NCBI RefSeq assembly: GCF_963678635.1
Contig: NC_087063.1
Location: 78,081,617 to 78,145,616 of the forward strand
Length of the DNA: 64,000 nt
From: Symsagittifera roscoffensis
Lineage: Eukaryota > Xenacoelomorpha > Acoela > Convolutidae
Reading direction: 5' to 3'
Shown here: positions 57,950 to 64,000 of the stretch, piece after piece
Numbering within the stretch: the first letter of the stretch is position 1
Layout of the letters: every line of letters starts with the position of its first letter
Program-made: the position numbers and the translations under genes
The notes under the pieces: generated by a model
Database searches by the model: none
Told to the model about the DNA's origin: nothing
What the model saw: the letters and a program-made list of their open reading frames with translations, nothing else

Positions 57950-58500
57950 TAGTTTTTGCATCTTGACAAAAAGCTCAACTACTTTTCGCACTTTGTAGAA
58001 AAATTGAAAGACTTTTCGCATTTGTAATGAAAATGTGAAACACTTGTCGCATATTGTCAGAAAATTAGAAACACTTTTCGCATTTTGTAGGAAACAAGTG
58101 AAACACTTTTTGAATTTTGTCGAACAAAATGAATTACTTTTCATATCTTTTCAACAAATTTGAAACACTTTTCGGATTTTGTTGAAAAAAGTGAAACTTT
58201 TTTCGCAGTTTGTCAAAAAAAGTGAAGCACTTTTCGCATTTGTAGGAAAAAAGTGAAACACTTTTCGCATTTGTAGGAAAAAATTGAAACACTTTTCGCA
58301 TCTTGTCGAAAAAAAAGAAACACTTTTCGCATCTTATCGAAAAAATTGAAACATTTTCCGCATTTTGTCAAAAATAATTAAAATTTTTTCGCATTTTGTC
58401 AAAAAAATTGAAACAATTTTTGCATTTGCACAAAAAAAAGTGAAACACTTTTCGCATACTCTTCAAAAAATTGAAACACTTTTCCCATCTTGCCGAAATA
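57950..58500. repeat. Minisatellite with ACTTTTCGCATTTTGT core, roughly 30-bp unit
   Basis: Around 17-18 units of AAACACTTTTCGCATTTTGTNGAAAAAAGTG. This is the inverse of the 24487-24905 array in element A but a more GAAACAC-rich variant. Open frames across it are artefacts. Confidence 0.9.
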
Positions 58501-59405
58501 AATCATTTACAGTTTTTCCTGCACAGTTAATAACTAATCTTTATGAAATTTTCATTCAAAAATTAATCCCTCAGAAAACTATTTTTTGCATGTCTGTTGA
58601 TCAGAAACAATTGAAAACAAGGTATTAACATAAGGAATAGCGATGAAAATCAACAATATAGAAGTTTACTAAGCAATAAGTCAACATGCTTTTTATATAT
58701 AAGTTTTGCGATTTTTGCCTTATCATTTAAGAAATAAAGTTAGAATTTCACATAACTTTTAAAAAACCAAAAAAAACGAGCATTTTAACAGAAAAATTCT
58801 TAGATTTTTTTGCATTTTGCGAAAAATTTTGAGAGAATTTTTGGTACACATAAAAAAAATTACTTACGTTTATACATTAAAAATTTCTCAGGCTGGATAA
58901 AAACTATTTTTGACAAAATTCTTAAACAAATAACAAATATTCAATTATCGTAGGAAAAATTATTTGAAAAAGCCATTCAAAGGGTCTGACATGATTCTTC
59001 TACAGAGCCAAGAAGGTGTCTTTTGAAATATTTAGGTAATAAAAGTCTAATTCCACCTGAGAAAATGACGTCATTACACTTTAACTGTTATAGAACAGTA
59101 AAAGTTGTGGAATATTTCCACCAGAGAAATTGACGTCATTATTCATTAAATTCTAGAATCTTCTAATTTTTAAAATCTACAGATTAAATCCTTGAACTTT
59201 ATAAGAAGTCATTACACATTTTACATCTAGATTTTTCTCAATCTTCTAAATTCTAGAAATAATTACTAATATTTAACCAATCAGAATTCCAGAAATAACT
59301 CATGACTTTGATGAAAAAAAATTGTGGATTTTAGTTATTTTGCTAGTTTTTTAAATCTAAATAAAGATGCGCAACCAAGATTGTAAATAATGGGAATAGT
59401 TTTCA
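58501..59405. other. Element B interior, no supported gene
   Basis: AT-rich. GAAATTGACGTCATTA / GAAAATGACGTCATTA occurs twice (about 59060 and 59130), containing the palindrome TGACGTCA, a CRE consensus. They are about 68 bp apart and lie about 280-340 bp before the ORF at 59406. Confidence 0.5.
59064..59140 (+). promoter_or_regulatory. Pair of TGACGTCA (CRE) sites upstream of ORF 59406
   Basis: Two perfect TGACGTCA octamers, each followed by TTA, within a short duplicated unit (CACC-GAGAAA-TGACGTCATTA). TGACGTCA is the CREB/ATF consensus in animals. The position is compatible with a promoter of the 59406 ORF. Confidence 0.6.
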
Positions 59406-60158
59406 ATGAAATTCTTCTTTTTTGACAAAACCTTAGTCAACAAAAATTTCTTATTTTACAAAATCCTTCATAAACAATTACTGTCAATCAAGTGTTGCAA
59501 AAATTTTTGCGTTCAGTTTTCTATGAGAAGTTCAAAAAAATCTACAACTGAAAAAATAAATATTTCATTTCATTTGAAAATCTCCTACAGTTCAGTTCAG
59601 TTTACCAACATGAGAAGAATTTTTAGAAGAAACGGAAATCTATCTCATACTTTGAAACCAATAATTATAGAACGGACAAGTTACTGCATCCAGTTTGAAA
59701 TTGGCATCGAAACTGTCAAGGTTCTCAGATTTATTAAAATCTCCCAAGCCAGTGAGCCAATTATGATAGATCTTTCGAAATGGAGAGAACTCGAGAGTAG
59801 AAGAGTTAGAGAGTTTAGAAAGGAATTGGCTATGTCTAAATCACCTTCGAGAAAAAAGTACGGGTTTTCATATGATTCAATTGAAAAATATTTTGATGAA
59901 GTTGTGGATCTGGGATACGGAAATAGTTTTCATTCGCTTACAAGTGAACATTTACTACAAATGACTAATTTTGAAAAAATGGTTGAATTTGACATCTTCT
60001 TCAGAGACCCGAAGAAGTGTTTCAGTCCCTTAAGAATTTCCATACATGATTGGCGAAAAATTGAAACAATTCGTGATAGAAGGTACAAGAAAGAAAAATT
60101 GAAGACTCATAATGATAACTTAGCTCTGTTTTGGATGAAAACTTGGTGTGGCACATGA
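59406..60158 (+). CDS. Intact orphan ORF, 250 aa (element B)
   Basis: This is the longest ORF in the window. The first 50-60 residues are F/K/S-rich and may be untranslated leader; the internal ATG before R-R-I-F-R-R (about 59610) is an alternative start giving about 183 aa. From there the protein has a basic start, a Y-C-I-Q-F-E-I-G-I-E-T segment, W-R-E-L-E-S-R-R-V-R-E-F-R-K helix, F-D-I-F-F-R-D-P-K-K-C-F and H-D-W-R-K-I-E. A truncated homologue is at 23150-23367, where the same frame is conserved. An AATAAA at 60252-60257 lies about 95 bp downstream, a plausible poly(A) signal. No family recognised. The repeated L-S/H-x-W-R-(E/K)-(L/I)-E pattern suggests two related helical repeats. Confidence 0.65.
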   Translation: MKFFFFDKTLVNKNFLFYKILHKQLLSIKCCKNFCVQFSMRSSKKSTTEKINISFHLKISYSSVQFTNMRRIFRRNGNLSHTLKPIIIERTSYCIQFEIGIETVKVLRFIKISQASEPIMIDLSKWRELESRRVREFRKELAMSKSPSRKKYGFSYDSIEKYFDEVVDLGYGNSFHSLTSEHLLQMTNFEKMVEFDIFFRDPKKCFSPLRISIHDWRKIETIRDRRYKKEKLKTHNDNLALFWMKTWCGT

Positions 60159-60251
60159 AGAAGAAAGTGACAAGGAACTCAAAAATTAACTCCTTTTCTG
60201 ATTTCTTACACATTTCTCATTAACTTGTAAATTGGTTTTTTATATCATTTG

Positions 60252-60257
60252 AATAAA
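60252..60257 (+). terminator. AATAAA polyadenylation signal candidate
   Basis: The hexamer lies 94 bp after the stop codon of the 250-codon ORF. Such hexamers occur by chance in AT-rich DNA, so support comes from position only. Confidence 0.4.
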
Positions 60258-60354
60258 GTGCTTCTGAACTAAAGCTTAGATTTTAAAGATTTATCAATAT
60301 TAATTTTTAAATCACATTTGAAAACAATTGATTATTATCACAAATTTTACATAA

Positions 60355-60702
60355 TCACAAAGTCAGAACCATGACAATCAATAAAGTAATCATTATTCTT
60401 GAACAAATCAGATTCATATTTTGAGTTTTGGGTTTTTCGATTTCAATCCAGAAACGCTGAACCAAGAGTTTGTGTGGAAACCAGTTTCTGGTTGGAAAAT
60501 ATATAATATCTCTTGAATTTTTTCCGAATAAGTCGTTTCTTTGCAATACTCGGCATCTTTTCGGCTCTTTTTCATCGTAAGTTATGTTGAACAGCTCGTC
60601 TAAGCTGATTGAACAATTCTCCAATTGACGTAACAATACTTGAATAGAATCTGTGTTTGAACAAAGTGTAGAGACAGTCAATTTCTTGATATATGTATAC
60701 AT
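60355..60702 (-). CDS. Orphan ORF, 115 aa, driven by the divergent promoter (element B)
   Basis: Minus-strand ORF from ATG 60702. Motifs: C-S-N-T-D-S-I near residue 15, N-I-T-Y-D-E-K-E-P-K near residue 39, F-P-T-R-N-W-F-P-H-K-L-L-V-Q-R-F-W near residue 69, and a hydrophobic C-terminal stretch (I-M-I-T-L-L-I-V-M-V-L-T-L) that could be a membrane anchor. The TATA-like TTTATATA at 60953-60960, read on the minus strand, lies about 255 bp upstream. The element A homologue (22700-23008) has stops in this frame. Unknown family. Confidence 0.45.
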   Translation of the reverse strand: MYTYIKKLTVSTLCSNTDSIQVLLRQLENCSISLDELFNITYDEKEPKRCRVLQRNDLFGKNSRDIIYFPTRNWFPHKLLVQRFWIEIEKPKTQNMNLICSRIMITLLIVMVLTL

Positions 60703-60952
60703 ATTTATCTAATCTTTGAAAAATTTGGCTAAGAGATATTCCTATTAAAACCAAATGGAACTTACATTTTTCGAAAGAACACAAAGAGTTGTGGGTAAAG
60801 ACACAATAATGATGTGTTACTATGAGTTTTTGTAAAAATCACTGGAAACGGAAATAAATAGTGATTTTTTACAATAATCTGAATAAAAACTGGGAAGAGC
60901 TTGACACATAGCAGCAGCCATTGGAAAGATTGATTTTTGCTGAGAATTGTGG

Positions 60953-61058
60953 ATTTATATAGGAGAAGCAACGCCTACGTGATTTCGGTATATGTAAACT
61001 TCATACAAAACTTTGCTTATTTGGCATGACTTCCATATATGGAAATCATGATGAGTCA
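60953..61058. promoter_or_regulatory. Divergent promoter: TATA, CArG box and AP-1 (element B)
   Basis: TTTATATA at 60953-60960 (acting leftwards), perfect CArG CCATATATGG at 61033-61042 and TGAGTCA (AP-1) at 61052-61058. It lies between the minus-strand ORF starting at 60702 and the plus-strand ORF starting at 61137. Order and spacing match element A at 22267-22354 and 27592-27679, inverted. One of the two CArG boxes of element A is not conserved here. Confidence 0.7.
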
Positions 61059-61136
61059 CACTTCTTACTTCTATTTTCAATTAATCTCAAAACATTTTTC
61101 TCATTTCTTTTCATCTGATCAGTCTGTTGTTCGAAA

Positions 61137-61664
61137 ATGTATCAAGAAAAGACACTTGTCCCAATTTTATTGAGTTCTCAAAAAATCAAACGAGAATTGG
61201 GAGATTTGTTTGGTTCCAAAAATCCTACGAGGGAAAATTTTATTTTGAGCCCTGCTTTCAACTATTAAAAATAACGATTTGAAAAGTGCCAACAAGTCTA
61301 TCTTAGTGAAAAAGAAGGTGAAGCATTATCGACAATCCGGAATACTTTTATTCACGATGCTGAAAACCGTGGACTCGTACCTATATATGAAGCCAAGTCT
61401 GGCAAAGAATCAACTATGGATCAGGAGCTGGAGATCTGTAAAAGAGTGTAAGAAATAGCAACATACAACATGAGGAGGGTGTATGTCACAATTAAGAAGT
61501 ACCGTGCGAACAAGCCAACCTACATTCAGAATCGACTCTTGACTGCAAAAGAGAAAGAAGCCATGAAACTATATGCCTATGTCAACTTTACTTTGAACGA
61601 CCTCAAAGAACTGTCCCGAATTTTGGAAGACTTTATGTTTGTTGATAATTGTAGGCCTCAGTAA
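61137..61664 (+). pseudogene. Orphan ORF 'A1', element B copy (frameshifted)
   Basis: Starts with ATG at 61137. The frame runs to a TAA near 61268; the conserved remainder continues in another frame from about 61285, with Y-L-S-E-K, S-T-I-R-N-T and Y-E-A-K-S-G-K-E-S-T-M-D-Q-E, one TAA near 61449, then M-R-R-V-Y-V-T-I-K-K-Y and a C-terminal L-K-E-L-S-R-I-L-E-D-F to 61664. The C-terminal tail is longer than in element A. The A and B copies have different indels near the frame change. Lys/Arg-rich, soluble-looking, unknown family. Confidence 0.55.
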
Positions 61665-62168
61665 TGCTTTGTTTTGTTTTGTATCTTGAATAATTGAAAT
61701 GTTGTTGGTTTAAAACTATCTTTAGTCACTGAAGTGCACATTTAGAGCTGAGATATTTCAGGAAAAGTCAGAGAAAACATAATAATGTAATCAAAATTGA
61801 CATAAAACACGATTCAATTATCAATAGATTTCCCAGAATTTGCTTAGGAAATTACAGAAAAACTTATTTAAATACTGCTTTTATCAAAAGTTAAGTAACT
61901 TTTGTCTTTTTTGAACAAAATTACCAACAAAATGTATAGTTAGTTGTAACATTATCATTATTTTTCGAAATTCTTAATTTCATTGGTTGTTTTCAATTTC
62001 CCTAAATTGAGGTTTTGATTGGCTTCATGAAATTATTTGAAAATAATCAGTCTCTGAATAAGGGAAAAACATTTTATGTTGATTACAAAATAAGTAAAAA
62101 TCGTTCAACAATTCAAGTTTCTTTGTTAATATCAGTAAGAAACATCTATCGAAAGCGTTTTCAATGTC

Positions 62169-62663
62169 TGAAATGAACATTTATCAAATTTTAAGGTTAA
62201 ACTACTACAAAAAGAGTGGTGGACAGATGACGTTGATGGAGATTGTATTAGTTTTAACTTGTATAGAAACACAGAAACTTCAAAAAATCTGTTAAGAAGA
62301 TGGAGAGGAGATTTCAGAAAAGAAGAGTACTGCCCGATTTATCAACAATGTTTTTATTTAGAAGAAATAACTCAAATGGAGTGGTCGATCAGTAAAAAAC
62401 AAAAGAATGGAAGAGTCTATGAATCAAATTTTGAAGATTAGGAACATCATTTCGGTTACTGTTTTGAAATTGATACAAATGCAAAATCTAGATTTGTCAG
62501 ATTATCTTTTAATCGACTATCCAAAATTCAAAAACTTCCGGTTGTTTATATTACAATATACCAGAAAGAAAACAACAAAAATGTAAAATTTGTTAGTTTC
62601 TCTTTCTGCTGGTTAGAAGTAGAACAAATCGAAAAAAAATTTGATTGCAATTTCAAAATTTGA
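62169..62663 (+). pseudogene. Orphan ORF 'A4', element B (one in-frame stop)
   Basis: An open frame of 164 codons interrupted by a single TAG at 62439-62441. Motifs: E-W-W-T-D-D-V-D-G-D-C, W-R-G-D-F-R-K-E-E-Y-C-P-I-Y-Q-Q-C-F, H-H-F-G-Y-C-F-E-I-D and a C-terminal F-S-F-C-W-L-E-V-E. Alternating hydrophobic and polar residues suggest a beta-rich fold. A likely start, M-S-E-M-N at about 62165, is in a different frame. No family recognised. It lies directly upstream of the right CCAAT array. Confidence 0.5.
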
Positions 62664-62754
62664 ATTGAGCATCGAAAAAACAATATAAACCAGACAAGAA
62701 ATCTCATTTATCTCATTTTGGTTTCAATTGTATAGGTTAATTAGTTATATTAGA

Positions 62755-63075
62755 ACAAATCAATTAAATTGATTGATTGGGAAATTTCATAAACAAAATT
62801 TGGTTCTGATCTACAAAGTATTTTAAAATCTTTGAATACTTCATTCTGATTGGTTATTACCACAAATACTACCTGTGAAGAAATCCTTGATATCTACAAA
62901 CGATATCAATTTTGTTGAAAAACCCATAAGAAGTAGAACTCAGTTTTGATTGGTTGACATAAATTTTATTGAAACTTCCATGACCATTGAAAGTCGATTC
63001 TGATTGGTTGACATCAGAAAGGATAAAAATTTCCATATAATTAATGCTCGATTCTCATTGGTTGATAGCAGAACT
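62755..63075 (+). promoter_or_regulatory. CCAAT-box array, right side of element B
   Basis: Five inverted CCAAT boxes near 62778, 62858, 62947, 63002 and 63057, mostly TGATTGGTTGACAT-like. A TATA-like TATAAATT at 63217-63224 follows, then the zinc-finger ORF, giving a conventional promoter order. Confidence 0.72.
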
Positions 63076-63278
63076 TTTGAAAACTCCATGGTTAGGTTGG
63101 ATAAATTTTATTTCAGCTAGGCTTTTGATTTTCTTTCACGTTAAAAGCAATTGCTTAAGAAATTTGCTTTTTTTTCGTTTTTGTTCGTTTTTTGAGGTTA
63201 TTCAACTTTTCTGTTCTATAAATTTGGGACAGTCTTAATCTCCCATTTCTTCTTTTTCTACTTATTGAGATGCCGTGA

Positions 63279-63518
63279 CTGAATAGAAACGAAAGAATTG
63301 CATGTTTTGAATGTGGAAGAGAATACACTCACTTACACGCATCAAGACATCGAAAGCACTGTGGCGTTTTAAAGTGTTCCACTTGTAATTTTTATACATA
63401 TAGCAGCAAGGAGCTTACTACTCATATCAAGAAGAAACATTGTCCTTATAATGTTAAATTATGTGCTCAACCGTCTCAAAACACACTCCAAGAGAAGTTA
63501 AAATTGATATATTTTTAA
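63279..63518 (+). CDS. Double zinc-finger protein gene, right TIR of element B
   Basis: An open frame of 79 codons encodes C-F-E-C-x11-H-x3-C (a C2HC-type finger) and then C-S-T-C-x12-H-x4-H (a C2H2 finger), separated by G-V-L-K. Both fingers are complete, unlike every other copy in the window. The expected ATG at 63270 is followed after one codon by a TGA at 63276, so the present copy lacks a usable start unless an upstream exon exists. A TATAAATT lies about 55 bp before the ORF and an AATAAA overlaps its end (63517). Likely role: DNA binding, perhaps to the element's own repeats; this is inference. Confidence 0.65.
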   Translation: MNRNERIACFECGREYTHLHASRHRKHCGVLKCSTCNFYTYSSKELTTHIKKKHCPYNVKLCAQPSQNTLQEKLKLIYF

Positions 63519-64000
63519 TAAAAACATAGTAGAATTACTTTGAATAAAAAAATTTTTACTGAATCTGAAAAGACTATACACTAAATTTGAAAAAATTATA
63601 GAAAAAAATTTACAATTATTTCATCATGATTCTTGTTTTGTCATATTAAAAGCTTCTGACTGACGATAAAACCAGCAACAACTGAGTTCAAATTGTCTTG
63701 AAACTTTCAATGGAAATCGTTCCGAAAATTTTCCATCCACTGTAAAAACTTCATCGGTTGCCAGCTTGCGGGGATTTTGTTGCGATAAATTTGTAGTAAA
63801 AGTGAATCACATACGGTAATGAGTGCTTAAGTATTAGTTGAAACACTAAAAAACTGGATATTTATAACACATTGATTAATTGAACGATTTTACCTAATAA
63901 CCATTTTAGAGTTTTCCTTGCTTAGTGCTTGTAAAAGTAATCATAGAGTAGTGCGTAGCAGATATTGGGTATTGATTTACTAAGAATTATGTTTTTTTTT
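63519..64000 (-). repeat. Element B right terminal inverted repeat (truncated by window)
   Basis: Inverted relative to the left arm: 63745-63830 matches 55040-55125, and 63900-64000 matches 54865-54960. The outer 1.4 kb and any target-site duplication lie beyond the window. Confidence 0.8.

Larger units (their letters stand above)
53470..64000. mobile_element. Element B: large TIR element, right end beyond window
   Basis: Begins at about 53470-53485 within the Gypsy RT. The left arm (53480-55620) is inverted at the right (from about 63260 to the window edge) at roughly 93-95% identity in the checked block 55040-55125. The window ends at the equivalent of about 54865 on the left arm, so about 1.4 kb is missing and the full length is near 11.9 kb. 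It matches element A in opposite orientation and lacks element A's tandem duplication. Gene order: zinc finger (-), CCAAT array, ORF 57222 (+), minisatellite, ORF 59406 (+), ORF 60702 (-), divergent promoter, ORF 61137 (+), ORF 62169 (+), CCAAT array, zinc finger (+). Confidence 0.78.

Overview
The window is AT-rich eukaryotic nuclear DNA, probably from a small-bodied invertebrate. Reasons: no bacterial-style operons; coding stretches broken by GT-AG gaps of about 40-100 nt that keep frame; a Ty3/Gypsy-type retrotransposon; tRNA-derived repeat sequence; and many terminal-inverted-repeat (TIR) elements and minisatellites. The species cannot be named from the sequence. Genes are sparse and mostly fragmentary; mobile DNA makes up most of the window.

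Layout. 1-594: an open, edge-truncated minus-strand gene with a PD-(D/E)XK-nuclease-like signature. 0.7-9.6 kb: a 3 x 144-bp tandem repeat, a 2.26-kb TIR element (1559-3822), degenerate GGATTCCGC repeats and small tandem repeats. 9.6-14.7 kb: an unrecognised minus-strand multi-exon gene inside a recent 2205-bp tandem duplication, then a pol-III-box (SINE-like) unit and a degenerate satellite. About 16.9-34.6 kb: a large TIR element (element A). 34.6-37.4 kb: plus-strand pieces of an unrecognised gene. 39.4-41.6 kb: minus-strand coding exons and a local duplication with a strong hairpin. 42-45 kb: more GGATTCC repeats, hairpins and a partial TIR copy. 47.1-53.5 kb: a decayed Gypsy-type gag-pol. 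53.5 kb to the end: a second large TIR element (element B), inserted in the Gypsy reverse transcriptase and cut by the window edge.

Elements A and B are the main discovery. They are related, lie in opposite orientation and share one layout: multi-kilobase TIRs tipped by a GGGAATAGG-type minisatellite; a double zinc-finger gene at the inner end of each TIR; arrays of CCAAT boxes in front of that gene and of an internal gene; a divergent promoter carrying CArG boxes (CC(A/T)6GG), an AP-1 site and a TATA box; a roughly 30-bp minisatellite; and four or five small orphan ORFs. I see no transposase, integrase or DNA polymerase motif in either. Element A also carries a simple 5.3-kb internal tandem duplication. 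Most ORFs have different lesions in different copies; element B keeps at least two uninterrupted ORFs.
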